A stretch of 64,000 nt of DNA from Pseudomonas sp. GD04019 (GCF_029837695.1 NZ_JAOEEA010000009.1:186001-250000), one strand, 5' to 3'; positions 7,059 through 14,873 are shown, numbered from the stretch's first letter. Made by a program: numbers and translations. The notes: generated by a model not told the origin, from the letters alone.

Positions 7059-7095
7059 ATAAGCCCCCGAAATTCTAGGAATTTCAGGGGCTTAT
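7059..7095 (-). terminator. Intrinsic terminator of tRNA-Ser, carried by the element
   Basis: A 17-bp stem with one mismatch (7059-7075 with 7079-7095) lies 11 bases beyond the tRNA-Ser 3' end on the minus strand. It shares its position and the core AAGCCCC/TGAA-type stem with the hairpin at 5719-5752. The element appears to bring its own terminator along with the replacement tRNA 3' end, which keeps the tRNA transcript normally processed after insertion. Confidence 0.75.
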
Positions 7096-7106
7096 GGCTT
7101 TGAATG

Positions 7107-7132
7107 TGGCGGGAAGATAGGGATTTGAACCC
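7107..7132 (-). repeat. att-like direct repeat within the tRNA-Ser 3' end
   Basis: This is the tRNA-proximal copy of the 26-bp direct repeat (other copy 5763-5788). It spans the T-loop 3' side, T stem 3' strand, acceptor 3' strand and CCA. Together the two copies define the limits of the 1344-bp insertion. Confidence 0.88.
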
Positions 7133-7196
7133 TAGGTGCCATTGCTGACACAACGGATTTCGAATCCGTCCCGTTCGACCACTCCGGCATCTTCCC
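7107..7196 (-). tRNA. tRNA-Ser (anticodon CGA)
   Basis: The minus strand folds into a 90-base class II tRNA. The acceptor stem is GGGAAGA with TCTTCCC, discriminator G and an encoded CCA. The anticodon stem-loop reads ACGGA-TTCGAAA-TCCGT with anticodon CGA, followed by a long variable arm and a T arm with GGTTCAAATCC. Its last 26 bases are duplicated at 5763-5788, marking this gene as the attachment site of the adjacent mini element. Confidence 0.97.
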
Positions 7197-7274
7197 AAAG
7201 CGGTGCGCATGATATCAGCTGAGCGCCGTTAGTCCAGCAATTTTTCTTGTGCGATCAGGTGCTTGCGGCAGGCA

Positions 7275-7303
7275 TGAAAAAGGGAGCCATGGCTCCCTCG
7301 TTC
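7275..7303 (-). terminator. Intrinsic terminator downstream of purC
   Basis: On the minus strand GGGAGCCATGGCTCCC is followed by a T-run, 20-45 bases past the purC stop. It separates purC from the tRNA-Ser gene. Confidence 0.8.
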
Positions 7304-7318
7304 TTTCCAAGATCAAAC

Positions 7319-8188
7319 TCAGCTGGTCAGCCGAGTCAGCGCCTCGCGGTATTTGTCGGCGGTCTTCTGCGCTACTTCGGCCGGTACGGCCGGTGCCGGC
7401 GGCTCCTTGTTCCAGCCGGTGGACTCCAGCCAGTCGCGCACGAACTGCTTGTCGAAACTCGGCGGATTGCTGCCTTCGGCGTAGCTGTCGGCGGGCCAGA
7501 AACGGCTGGAGTCGGGGGTCAGCGCCTCGTCCATCAGGGTCAGGGTGCCGTCTTCGTCCAGGCCGAACTCGAACTTGGTGTCGGCGATGATGATGCCACG
7601 GGTGGCCGCGTACTCGACTGCGGCGCTGTACAAAGCGATGGCCGTGTCGCGCACCTTGGCCGCCAGCTCGGCGCCGATGATGGCCTCGCACTGCGCGAAG
7701 CTGATGTTCTCGTCGTGGTCGCCAACGGCGGCCTTGGTCGAGGGGGTGAAGATCGGCTGCGGCAGCTTGGCCGCTTCCTTCAGGCCGGCCGGCAGCTGGA
7801 TGCCGCAGACGGTGCCGCTCTTCTGGTATTCCTTCCAGCCGGAACCGACGATGTAGCCACGCACGATGGCTTCCACCGCGACCGGCTGCAGGCGCTTGGC
7901 GACCACCGCGCGGCCTTCCACCAGCGGCAGCTCGGCAGCCGGCACCACGTCCTCGACCTTGTCGCCGGTGAAGTGGTTGGGCACCACGTCCTTGAGCTTG
8001 TCGAACCAGAAGTTGGAGATGGCGGTGAGGATCTTGCCCTTCTCCGGAATCGGCTCGTCGAGGATCACGTCGAAGGCCGACAGGCGATCGGTGGCGACCA
8101 TCAGCATGCGCTTGGCATCGATCTCGTAGAGGTCGCGGACTTTGCCGGAGTAGATCTTCTTCAGGCTCAGGGTGGTGGGAGTGGTCAT
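7319..8188 (-). CDS. purC: Phosphoribosylaminoimidazole-succinocarboxamide synthase (SAICAR synthetase), long form
   Basis: The protein condenses CAIR with aspartate using ATP, a step in de novo purine synthesis in the cytoplasm. The N-terminal [15 protein letters not shown] and [17 protein letters not shown] are SAICAR-synthetase signatures, as are [14 protein letters not shown] and [16 protein letters not shown]. At 289 residues it belongs to the longer subfamily resembling yeast Ade1 and many beta-proteobacterial enzymes. The roughly 236-residue form (KREELYRGKAK type) is what I know from P. aeruginosa at this locus. The neighbours bamC and tRNA-Ser are the same as in P. aeruginosa, so this may be a replacement in place. 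Confidence 0.94.
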   Translation of the reverse strand: MTTPTTLSLKKIYSGKVRDLYEIDAKRMLMVATDRLSAFDVILDEPIPEKGKILTAISNFWFDKLKDVVPNHFTGDKVEDVVPAAELPLVEGRAVVAKRLQPVAVEAIVRGYIVGSGWKEYQKSGTVCGIQLPAGLKEAAKLPQPIFTPSTKAAVGDHDENISFAQCEAIIGAELAAKVRDTAIALYSAAVEYAATRGIIIADTKFEFGLDEDGTLTLMDEALTPDSSRFWPADSYAEGSNPPSFDKQFVRDWLESTGWNKEPPAPAVPAEVAQKTADKYREALTRLTS

Positions 8189-8219
8189 GTCGAAGTTTCC
8201 GCCTGGTTTAAACGAAACA

Positions 8220-8242
8220 GGCGAAACCCGCCGGGTTTCGCC
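8220..8242 (-). terminator. Hairpin between bamC and purC
   Basis: GGCGAAACCC (8220-8229) pairs with GGGTTTCGCC (8233-8242) across a 3-base loop. On the minus strand it is followed by a T-rich stretch. It lies 40 bases after bamC and 31 bases before purC, so it may end or attenuate readthrough from dapA-bamC. Confidence 0.65.
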
Positions 8243-8281
8243 TATCGATTCGCTGCAGGCCCGGCAGGTGCCGGACCGGGA

Positions 8282-9397
8282 TCAGCCGAGGTTTTCCTGG
8301 ATCAGGGTCAGCACACGGCGGGCCACGTCTTCCGGGGCCACGGTGTTGATGTCCTTCTCCACGGTGACCTGCACGTCACCGCCGGCGCTGCTGGTCAGGC
8401 GTACCTGATAGCGCTCGGCGCGGGCGTCGATCTCTTCCTGGGTCGGCTCGCTGCCGAACAGGCCGCTGATGAAGCCCTTCTCTTCTTCCGGCTTCTTGGC
8501 GCCCTCGGCCAGGTTGACGTAGTACACGCCCAGGCTGCGGTTGATGTCGTCGACGCGCACGTCGCCCAGCTCGAGGGCGCGACCGACGCTGGACCAGGCA
8601 CGGTCGAAGTCGGTGCTGAGGTTCAGTACCGGGTTGCCGGCGCCATCCTGGGTCAGGTTGATGCGGCTGGGGGCGTCGTAGTTACGCGCGGCCAGCAGAG
8701 ACACCGAGCCATGCTCGGCGGTGCTACTGAGGTCGGCGAGCATGCCGTCGAGCAGCGAGGCCTCGAGGCTGGCGTTGCCGGTACGGGCCGGGAAGGCCAC
8801 GTCGGCAGTGCTGCCTTCTTCACGCTCGGCGCTGACCACGAACACTTCGCTGGTATTGCGCACCACGCCCGGCTCGATGCGCACACGAACACGCACCTCA
8901 TTGTCGGTATCGGCCATCAGGCTGCCCAGGCGGCGGCCCATGGATGGAGCCAGGTCCTCGGCACCCTGCCATTCGGTGATGAACTCACCGGTCTGCGGGT
9001 GCTCCTCGGCGATGCGGAAACCGCTGTTCTCGAAGTAGGAGCGAGCCACCGGCCAGACTTCCGCCGGCGCGCGCTGGGCCACCAGCCAGCGCGAGTCGCC
9101 GCTCTTCTGCAGGCTGAACTCACTGGCTTCGCCAGTAGTACCGAGAGCCTGCGGGCGCGGCACCTCGAAGCTCTGCGGGGTTTCGGAGCTGGTGGCGACA
9201 TGCGCCGGCACCGGCAGCAGCGGGTCGATGCGCTTGGCGTCGACATTCGGCGGCATCTGCATCGGCGCGGTCTGGCGCGCATCCAGGTAGTCGGTGGAGC
9301 GGTCACGGAAGTAGCCTTCATCGCCCCACAGCCAGCCGCAACCGCTGGTGGTGGAGATGATCAGGGCAAGGGCAGAGAGTCCAGCCAGTCGCTTCAT
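8282..9397 (-). CDS. bamC: Outer membrane assembly lipoprotein BamC (NlpB)
   Basis: BamC is a lipoprotein subunit of the BAM complex that inserts beta-barrel proteins into the outer membrane. The 371-residue protein starts at the ATG at 9397, giving a signal peptide with lipobox STTSGC and lipidated Cys20. The unstructured N-terminal segment with DYLDARQTAPMQMPPNVD, which contacts BamD, is recognisable. Two helix-grip domains follow. Longer in-frame extensions upstream run into dapA and are not credible. It follows dapA by 17 bases on the same strand, the conserved dapA-bamC arrangement of gamma-proteobacteria. Confidence 0.95.
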   Translation of the reverse strand: MKRLAGLSALALIISTTSGCGWLWGDEGYFRDRSTDYLDARQTAPMQMPPNVDAKRIDPLLPVPAHVATSSETPQSFEVPRPQALGTTGEASEFSLQKSGDSRWLVAQRAPAEVWPVARSYFENSGFRIAEEHPQTGEFITEWQGAEDLAPSMGRRLGSLMADTDNEVRVRVRIEPGVVRNTSEVFVVSAEREEGSTADVAFPARTGNASLEASLLDGMLADLSSTAEHGSVSLLAARNYDAPSRINLTQDGAGNPVLNLSTDFDRAWSSVGRALELGDVRVDDINRSLGVYYVNLAEGAKKPEEEKGFISGLFGSEPTQEEIDARAERYQVRLTSSAGGDVQVTVEKDINTVAPEDVARRVLTLIQENLG

Positions 9398-9414
9398 GCG
9401 CAAGTATTCCTCGA

Positions 9415-10293
9415 TTAAGCCAGTACGCCGGACTGGCGCATGGCCTGACGCAGCGGTTCGTGACAGCGCGGGCTGAGCCAGGTCAGCGGCAGACGAATGC
9501 CGTCCTGCATCATGCCCATTTCCTGCAGGGCCCATTTCACCGGAATCGGGTTGGATTCGATGAACAGGTTCTTGTGCAGCGGCATCAGGCGCTCGTTGAT
9601 AGCGCGGGAGGTAGCGGCGTCGCCAGCCATGGCGGCGGCGCACAGCTCAGCCATGGCGCGCGGGGCGACGTTGGCGGTCACGGAAATGTTGCCCTTGCCA
9701 CCCATCAGCATCAGTTCAACGGCGGTAGCGTCATCGCCGGAATAGACCAGGAAGTCGGCGCTGACGCGATCGAGGATGTCCTGAGCGCGTTGCAGGTCGC
9801 CGGTGGCTTCCTTGATACCGATGATGTTGGCGACCTTGGACAGGCGCTCGACGGTTTCCGGCAGCATATCGCAGGCGGTACGGCCCGGCACGTTGTACAG
9901 GATCTGCGGAATGGCCACGCTTTCGGCGATATGGCGGAAGTGCTGGTACAGGCCTTCCTGGGTCGGCTTGTTGTAGTAGGGGGTGACCAGCAGGCAGGCA
10001 TCGGCGCCGACGCTCTTGGCGTTCTGGGTCAGCTCGATGGCTTCGCGGGTGCTGTTGGCGCCGGTACCGGCGATCACCGGGATACGCCCGGCGACCTGAT
10101 CGACCACGCGGCGGATGACTTCGACGTGCTCGTTGACATCCAGGGTGGCGGATTCGCCAGTGGTGCCGACGGCGACTATGGCGTTGGTACCTTCCTGCAG
10201 GTGGAAGTCGACCAGCTTGCTCAGAGCAGCCCAGTCCAGACCACCCTGTGCGTCCATGGGCGTGACCAGTGCCACCATACTGCCCGAAATCAT
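9415..10293 (-). CDS. dapA: 4-hydroxy-tetrahydrodipicolinate synthase
   Basis: DapA condenses pyruvate with aspartate semialdehyde, the first committed step of lysine and diaminopimelate synthesis. The 292 residues match the usual length and TIM-barrel fold. Visible motifs are [16 protein letters not shown] (substrate-binding TT), the catalytic Tyr region [12 protein letters not shown] and the Schiff-base Lys in [10 protein letters not shown]. The start at 10293 has AGGAG seven bases upstream; the frame extends further upstream but with no ribosome site. It is co-transcribed with bamC and divergent from the GcvR-like gene. Confidence 0.96.
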   Translation of the reverse strand: MISGSMVALVTPMDAQGGLDWAALSKLVDFHLQEGTNAIVAVGTTGESATLDVNEHVEVIRRVVDQVAGRIPVIAGTGANSTREAIELTQNAKSVGADACLLVTPYYNKPTQEGLYQHFRHIAESVAIPQILYNVPGRTACDMLPETVERLSKVANIIGIKEATGDLQRAQDILDRVSADFLVYSGDDATAVELMLMGGKGNISVTANVAPRAMAELCAAAMAGDAATSRAINERLMPLHKNLFIESNPIPVKWALQEMGMMQDGIRLPLTWLSPRCHEPLRQAMRQSGVLA

Positions 10294-10460
10294 GCAACCG
10301 CTCCTGCCGGAAAAAGAGAGCGGTAATGGTACTGGCGCCACCTGTGTTGCACAAGCGAACGGGACCCAGGCCAGCATTCCCCTGAGCGGCGCTTTTCGCT
10401 ACCCTTCCCTCTTTGTTTGGCGCCTCATCGCGCTGGCCCTCATCGTTTCAGGAAAGCTGA

Positions 10461-11018
10461 ATGTCCACCCCCCAGGTTCGCGAACAATTCCTTGTCATCA
10501 GCGCCCTCGGCGCCAACCCCATGGAGCTGACCAGCGTGCTCTGCCGGGCCAGCCAGGAAAACCGCTGCGGCGTGGTGAGCAGCCGCCTGACCCGCCACGG
10601 CGAGTACAGCTCGCTGACCCTGCAGGTCAGCGGCAGCTGGGACGCCCTGGCCCGCCTGGAAGGCGTTCTGCCGGCCCTAGCCAAGCGCCACAGCTTCAGC
10701 GTCAACATGATCCGCAGCGGCGCCCTCGAGGCTCGTCCCAATTCGCTGCCTTATGTGGCCTATGTCAGCTGCGCCTACCGGCCGGACATCCTCAACGAGC
10801 TGTGCCAGTTCTTCAGCGACCACCGCGTGGAGCTGGAAAGCATCACCTGCGACACCTACCAGGCCCCGCAGACGGGCGGCACCCTGCTCAACGCCACGCT
10901 GACCGTGACGCTGCCGCCCGGCACCCAGATCAGCTGGCTGCGCGACCAGTTCCTCGACTTCTCTGACGCCCTCAACCTGGACGCGCTGATCGAACCCTGG
11001 CGCCCACAGAACCCATAA
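10461..11018 (+). CDS. Glycine cleavage system regulator-like ACT protein (GcvR family)
   Basis: The 185-residue protein consists of two ACT-like domains (about 8-85 and 95-175), as in GcvR. In E. coli GcvR binds glycine and holds the activator GcvA inactive. Recognisable segments are FLVISALGANPMELTSVLCR and YRPDILNELCQFFSDHRVELESI, the ligand-sensing ACT strand-loop-helix. The gene directly precedes bcp with a 10-base gap and is divergent from dapA, the same arrangement as in other pseudomonads. Its regulatory target in this organism is not shown by the sequence. Confidence 0.88.
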   Translation: MSTPQVREQFLVISALGANPMELTSVLCRASQENRCGVVSSRLTRHGEYSSLTLQVSGSWDALARLEGVLPALAKRHSFSVNMIRSGALEARPNSLPYVAYVSCAYRPDILNELCQFFSDHRVELESITCDTYQAPQTGGTLLNATLTVTLPPGTQISWLRDQFLDFSDALNLDALIEPWRPQNP

Positions 11019-11028
11019 GGAGTCCGAG

Positions 11029-11502
11029 ATGGCCGTTTCCCTCGACCAGCCGGTCGCCGATTTCAGCGCCGCCGCCACCAGCGGCCAGCAGGTCAGCCTC
11101 AGCGCCCTCAAGGGCCAGCAAGTGGTGATCTACTTCTACCCCAAGGACAGCACCCCGGGTTGCACCACCGAAGGCCAGAGCTTCCGCGACCAGTACGCCG
11201 CCTTCCAGGCCGCCAATACCGTTGTCTTCGGCGTGTCGCGTGATGGCTTGAAGTCTCACGAAAATTTCAAGTGCAAGCAGGAATTCCCCTTCGAGCTGAT
11301 CAGCGACAAGGATGAGACCGTGTGCCAGCTGTTCGATGTGATCAAGCTGAAGAAGCTCTACGGCAAGGAATACATGGGCATCGACCGCAGCACCTTCCTG
11401 ATCGACGCCAACGGCTTGCTGCGCCGCGAGTGGCGTGGCGTGAAAGTGCCGGGCCATGTGGATGAAGTGCTGGCAGCGGCCCAGGCCCTGCACAAGGGCT
11501 GA
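11029..11502 (+). CDS. bcp: Thioredoxin-dependent thiol peroxidase Bcp (PrxQ family)
   Basis: This cytoplasmic peroxiredoxin reduces H2O2 and organic hydroperoxides. The 157 residues include the active site YPKDSTPGCTTEG with peroxidatic Cys45. The residue five places later, a resolving Cys in E. coli Bcp, is Gln50. The remaining cysteines are Cys82 (NFKCKQEF) and Cys99. Cys82 lies where the alpha-3 resolving cysteine of the other Bcp subclass is found (as in Xylella), so this is probably an atypical two-Cys enzyme of that subclass. GGAG (10 bases into the spacer) precedes the ATG, and the gene is probably co-transcribed with the GcvR-like gene. Confidence 0.94.
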   Translation: MAVSLDQPVADFSAAATSGQQVSLSALKGQQVVIYFYPKDSTPGCTTEGQSFRDQYAAFQAANTVVFGVSRDGLKSHENFKCKQEFPFELISDKDETVCQLFDVIKLKKLYGKEYMGIDRSTFLIDANGLLRREWRGVKVPGHVDEVLAAAQALHKG

Positions 11503-11514
11503 CTACGCCGAGAC

Positions 11515-11543
11515 AAAAAAGGGCCGCTGATGCGGCCCTTTTT
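11515..11543. terminator. Bidirectional terminator between bcp and the TusA-like gene
   Basis: GGGCCGC-TGAT-GCGGCCC (11521-11538) is flanked by six A on the left and five T on the right. It can serve both convergent genes. Confidence 0.88.
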
Positions 11544-11556
11544 CATGGCGCTCGCT

Positions 11557-11796
11557 TCAGGCCTTCTTCAGCCAGTAGCGGAACACTCCAGCCTCTTCCT
11601 CCTCGCGCAGCAGCTCATGGCCGGCCAGCCGGGCGAAGGCGCGGAAGTCGCGCTGCGAGCCGGCGTCGGTGGCGGTCACCTTGAGCACCGCACCGCTAGC
11701 CAGGCGGTTGAGCTCCAGCTTGGCCTTGAGCAAGGGCAACGGGCAGTTCAGGCCGCAGGCGTCCAGCTCGGCGTCGCAGGCGGGGAAATCGGTCAT
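11557..11796 (-). CDS. TusA-family sulfur carrier protein
   Basis: The small cytoplasmic protein of 79 residues has the TusA signature CGLNCPLPLLKAKLELNRL, in which the first Cys receives persulfide sulfur, followed by VTATDAGSQRDFRAFARLAGHELL. P. aeruginosa PA1006, in the same position beside an M48 protease gene, is needed for molybdenum-cofactor-dependent nitrate respiration. A role in sulfur transfer to cofactors rather than tRNA thiolation is therefore likely. The start at 11796 has GGAG-like sequence (CGAGGAGAGACTGC). It is divergent from the M48 gene. Confidence 0.9.
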   Translation of the reverse strand: MTDFPACDAELDACGLNCPLPLLKAKLELNRLASGAVLKVTATDAGSQRDFRAFARLAGHELLREEEEAGVFRYWLKKA

Positions 11797-11896
11797 GCAG
11801 TCTCTCCTCGAAGACCGGCAAGGATACCGCACAACCCTGGCCAGCAGAGCGGCGAGGCGGCTACAGTAAGGCCTTCGTTTGCCAAGAGCCCCGTGC

Positions 11897-13327
11897 ATGA
11901 CTCTTCTGCGCCCCTCCCTGCTCGCCCTCGCCTGCCTGGTGCTACCCGCCTTCGCCAGCGACCTGCCATCGCTCGGCGACTCCAGCTCGTCCATTGTCTC
12001 GCCGGAGCAGGAACACCGCCTCGGCCGCGCCTGGCTCAGCGTGCTGCGCGGCCAGGTCGACCAGCTCTCCGACCCGCTGCTCAAGGACTACGTGGAGACC
12101 AGCGTCTACCGCCTGGCCGAGACCAGCCAGCTGGAGGATCGGCGCCTGGAGTTCGTCCTGCTCAACAGCCCGCAGATCAACGCCTTCGCCGCGCCCGGCG
12201 GCATAGTCGGGGTCAACGGCGGCTTGCTGCTGCATGCTCAGACCGAGGCCGAATACGCCTCGGTCATGGCCCACGAACTGGCGCACCTGTCGCAACGCCA
12301 CTTCGCCCGCGGCATCGAGGCCCAGCAACGCATGCAGGTACCGGTAATGGCTGCCATGCTCGCCGGTATCGTCGCCGCCGCAGCCGGCGCTGGCGATGCG
12401 GGCATCGCCACCATCATGGGCGCCCAGGCTGCGGCCATTCAGGAGCAGCGGCGCTTCTCCCGCCAGAACGAACAGGAGGCGGATCGCATCGGCCTGCTCA
12501 ACCTGGAAAAGGCCGGCTACGACCCGCGCGCTATGCCGAGCATGTTCGAGCGCCTGATGCGCCAGTACCGCTATGACTCCAAGCCGCCGGAATTCCTCCT
12601 CACCCACCCGGTGACCGAATCGCGTATCGCCGACACCCGCAACCGCGCCGAGCAGTACCCGGCCAAGGGGGTCGAGGACAGCCTGCGCTACCAGCTGATG
12701 CGCGCGCGCACCCAGCTGATGTTCGAAGAGACTCCGGGCATCGCCGCCAAGCGCTTCCGCGCCATGCTCGACGGCAACCCCAAGCTGGATGCCGCCCGCT
12801 ACGGCCTGGCCCTGGCGCAGATCAAGGCCGGCCGCCCCGAGGAGGCGCGCAAGGACCTCAACGAACTGCTGGCCAAGGCGCCCGACGAGCTGATCTACAA
12901 CCTGGCGATGATCGACCTGGACGAGAACGCCAAGCGCCTGGGCGACGCCCGCCAGCGCGTCGAGCGCATGCGCAGCCTGTACCCGGACAGCTATCCGCTG
13001 GAGCAAGCGCGCATCGACCTGATGCTCAAGCAGAACCAGACCAAGGAAGCCGAGGCCGCCCTCGACCAGTTGCTCAAGCAACGCGACAACGATCCGGACG
13101 TCTGGTACCAGGTCGCCGAAGTGCGCGGCCTGACACGCAACATCATCGGCCTGCACCAGGCCCGCGCCGAGTTCTTCGCCCTGGTCGGCGACTACGATCA
13201 GGCCCTGGAACAGCTCGACCTGGCCAAGCGCCGCGCCAGCAGCAACTTCCCCCTGGCCTCGCGCATCGACGCGCGCCAGCAGGAGCTGATGGAAGAGAAA
13301 CGCGCACTGGACAAGATGATGCGCTGA
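11897..13327 (+). CDS. Periplasmic M48-family metalloprotease with TPR domain (BepA-like)
   Basis: The 476-residue protein has a signal peptide (residues 1-17, cleavage near AFA-SDLP). A zinc metalloprotease domain follows with HELAHLSQRH (HExxH) and the third-ligand Glu in NEQEADRIGL. The C-terminal half contains TPR repeats. It resembles E. coli BepA, which degrades stalled LptD and assists outer-membrane assembly, in length (487 residues) and architecture. The ATG at 11897 is chosen because it starts directly at the signal peptide; an earlier in-frame ATG at 11879 adds six residues. It is divergent from the TusA-like gene. Confidence 0.93.
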   Translation: MTLLRPSLLALACLVLPAFASDLPSLGDSSSSIVSPEQEHRLGRAWLSVLRGQVDQLSDPLLKDYVETSVYRLAETSQLEDRRLEFVLLNSPQINAFAAPGGIVGVNGGLLLHAQTEAEYASVMAHELAHLSQRHFARGIEAQQRMQVPVMAAMLAGIVAAAAGAGDAGIATIMGAQAAAIQEQRRFSRQNEQEADRIGLLNLEKAGYDPRAMPSMFERLMRQYRYDSKPPEFLLTHPVTESRIADTRNRAEQYPAKGVEDSLRYQLMRARTQLMFEETPGIAAKRFRAMLDGNPKLDAARYGLALAQIKAGRPEEARKDLNELLAKAPDELIYNLAMIDLDENAKRLGDARQRVERMRSLYPDSYPLEQARIDLMLKQNQTKEAEAALDQLLKQRDNDPDVWYQVAEVRGLTRNIIGLHQARAEFFALVGDYDQALEQLDLAKRRASSNFPLASRIDARQQELMEEKRALDKMMR

Positions 13328-13375
13328 GCGCAGTAACGAAGAAGCCCGGCAGTGCCGTAATGCTGTTCACTTAAG

Positions 13376-13415
13376 AAAAACGCCACGACCTGCTTGCCAA
13401 GTCGTGGCGTTTTTT
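13376..13415. terminator. Terminator hairpin inside the MITE-like element
   Basis: AACGCCACGAC (ending at 13389) pairs with GTCGTGGCGTT (from 13401), with A-runs before and six T after. It can terminate both the M48 gene and, in the other direction, nadA. Confidence 0.78.
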
Positions 13416-13430
13416 CTGGTTGGGATGATC

Positions 13431-13493
13431 TGTAGGAGCGAGCTCTGCTCGCGAATCAGGCCAAAGAGCTTCGCGAGCAGAGCTCGCTCCTAC
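13431..13493. repeat. REP-type palindrome (paired TAGGAGCGAGC units)
   Basis: Arms at 13433-13455 and 13470-13492 are 23-bp perfect reverse complements beginning TAGGAGCGAGC and ending CTCGCGAA. The sequence belongs to the abundant Pseudomonas extragenic palindromes, here in a head-to-head pair inside the larger MITE-like element. Confidence 0.75.
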
Positions 13494-13574
13494 GCCAGGG
13501 GGCGCTACTCTCCCCAGAAACCCTAAGTGAACAGCATTACGGCACTGCTGGGCTTTTTCATGAATGCTTGCCGG

Positions 13575-14633
13575 TCAGGCGTTGCCAGCCAGCTTCAGCC
13601 GCGCAGCCTGAGTGAAATCGAGCATGCGCTTGAGCGGCTTGATCGCCCGCGGAATCAGCGCCGGCTCCACCAGGATCTCGTTGCTGCCCTCGCGCAGGCA
13701 CTGCAGGGTGCGCTGCAGGGTATTCATCGCCATCCACGGGCAATGCGCACAGCTTCGGCAGGCCGCGCCGTTGCCGGCAGTGGGAGCCTCGACGAAGACC
13801 TTGTCCGGGCACAGCTGCTGCATCTTGTAGAAGATGCCGCGGTCGGTGGCGACGATGAAGGTCTTGTTCGGCAGGGTCTGCGCGGCCTTGATCAGTTGGC
13901 TGGTGGAGCCCACCGCATCGGCCAGCTCGATTACCGCCTCGGGCGACTCGGGGTGGACCAGGATGGCAGCGTCCGGATAGAGCGCCTTCATGTCCTCCAG
14001 CTGCTTGGCCTTGAATTCCTCGTGGACGATGCAGGCACCGTCCCACAGCAGCATGTCGGCGCCGGTCTCGCGCTGGATGTAGCGGCCCAGGTGCTGATCC
14101 GGGGCCCAGAGGATCTTCTCGCCGTTGTCCATCAGGCTCTCGACAATCTCCAGCGCGCAGCTGGAAGTCACCACCCAGTCGGCACGCGCCTTCACCGCCG
14201 CCGAGGTGTTGGCATACACCACCACGGTGCGATCGGGATGCTGGTCGCAGAACGCCGAGAACTCGTCCACGGGGCAGCCCAGGTCGAGCGAGCAGGTAGC
14301 CTCCAAAGTCGGCATCAGCACGCGCTTTTCCGGGTTGAGGATCTTCGCCGTCTCGCCCATGAACTTGACCCCGGCCACCAGCACGGTCTGTGCCTCGTGC
14401 TGATTGCCGAAGCGGGCCATCTCCAGGGAGTCGGAGACGCAGCCACCGGTTTCCTCGGCCAGGGCCTGGATCACCGGGTCGCAGTAATAGTGGGCCACCA
14501 GCACGGCGTTCTGCTTCTTCAGCTCGGCGGCGATCTCGCTGCGATAGAAGGCTTCTTCGTCCGGCGTCAACGACGTGGGCTGTTTGGCGTCGAGGTGAGC
14601 CTGAACCAACAGGCGTTCGGAAATCTGGGTCAT
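13575..14633 (-). CDS. nadA: Quinolinate synthase A
   Basis: NadA condenses iminoaspartate with dihydroxyacetone phosphate to quinolinate in NAD synthesis, using a [4Fe-4S] cluster. The 352 residues show [45 protein letters not shown] and the cysteine-rich [13 protein letters not shown]. Cluster-ligand Cys occur in [18 protein letters not shown] and the last motif. The start at 14633 is an ATG. It ends 20 bases from the MITE-like repeat. On the other side lies tRNA-Lys. In P. aeruginosa the pqs quinolone genes separate nadA from this tRNA, and they are absent here. Confidence 0.97.
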   Translation of the reverse strand: MTQISERLLVQAHLDAKQPTSLTPDEEAFYRSEIAAELKKQNAVLVAHYYCDPVIQALAEETGGCVSDSLEMARFGNQHEAQTVLVAGVKFMGETAKILNPEKRVLMPTLEATCSLDLGCPVDEFSAFCDQHPDRTVVVYANTSAAVKARADWVVTSSCALEIVESLMDNGEKILWAPDQHLGRYIQRETGADMLLWDGACIVHEEFKAKQLEDMKALYPDAAILVHPESPEAVIELADAVGSTSQLIKAAQTLPNKTFIVATDRGIFYKMQQLCPDKVFVEAPTAGNGAACRSCAHCPWMAMNTLQRTLQCLREGSNEILVEPALIPRAIKPLKRMLDFTQAARLKLAGNA

Positions 14634-14741
14634 GTCATCAGGCTCTGAATATGCTTTCAGTGCGGTCGATTATACCCACCAGGAGTTCTGGCGAGAGCGT
14701 TCTGATGGGGAGTATGCGAGGAGGTGACGCGAAGGAGGGAG

Positions 14742-14817
14742 TGGTGGGTCGTGTAGGATTCGAACCTACGACCAATTGGTTAAAAGCCAACTGCTCTACC
14801 GACTGAGCTAACGACCC
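14742..14817 (-). tRNA. tRNA-Lys (anticodon TTT)
   Basis: The minus strand encodes a 76-base tRNA with acceptor stem GGGTCGT/ACGACCC, encoded CCA, anticodon loop CTTTTAA (TTT) and T arm GTAGG-TTCGAAT-CCTAC. It lies between nadA and queC, the place of a tRNA-Lys that is a known island attachment site in P. aeruginosa. No island is inserted here. Confidence 0.97.
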
Positions 14818-14873
14818 AACGCGGAGCGCATGATACTGATTTGATTCAGAAAATCAACACTCCACGAAAAATT

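Larger units (their letters stand above)
5789..7132. mobile_element. 1344-bp tRNA-Ser-integrated mini element without integrase
   Basis: The element is defined by the 26-bp repeats at 5763-5788 and 7107-7132. Reading inward from the left it has a 19-base end repeat (5891-5909), a cruciform (5950-6014), AACATAT repeats (6143-6175), two genes overlapping by ATGA (6174-6644 and 6641-6925), a second cruciform (6923-7012), a second 19-base end repeat (7021-7039) and a terminator (7059-7095). No open frame resembles a tyrosine or serine recombinase, a Rep protein or a transposase. Codon use in the two genes is less GC3-biased than in the neighbours. It is most simply a minimal non-autonomous integrative element, or a deleted remnant of a larger one. 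Confidence 0.78.
13342..13555. repeat. MITE-like inverted-repeat element between M48 protease and nadA
   Basis: Terminal arms of 32 bases (13342-13373 and 13524-13555) are reverse complements with one mismatch. They enclose a terminator hairpin and a REP-type palindrome. The 214-base unit has no coding capacity and sits between two convergent genes. Long near-perfect terminal inverted repeats around short non-coding DNA are typical of miniature transposable elements. No transposase is in the window, and no flanking target duplication is obvious. Confidence 0.68.

Noticed and set aside
7247..9418. A 723-codon open frame on the plus strand opposite purC and bamC
   Set aside because: It is antisense to two well-supported genes, has Gln/His/Ala-skewed composition typical of complement frames in GC-rich DNA, and has no recognisable domain.
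9398..9643. N-terminal extension of BamC
   Set aside because: The longer frame overlaps dapA and hides the lipoprotein signal peptide that begins at 9397.
14390..14806. A 138-codon plus-strand frame running over the tRNA-Lys gene
   Set aside because: It overlaps the tRNA and is antisense to nadA; no supporting features.
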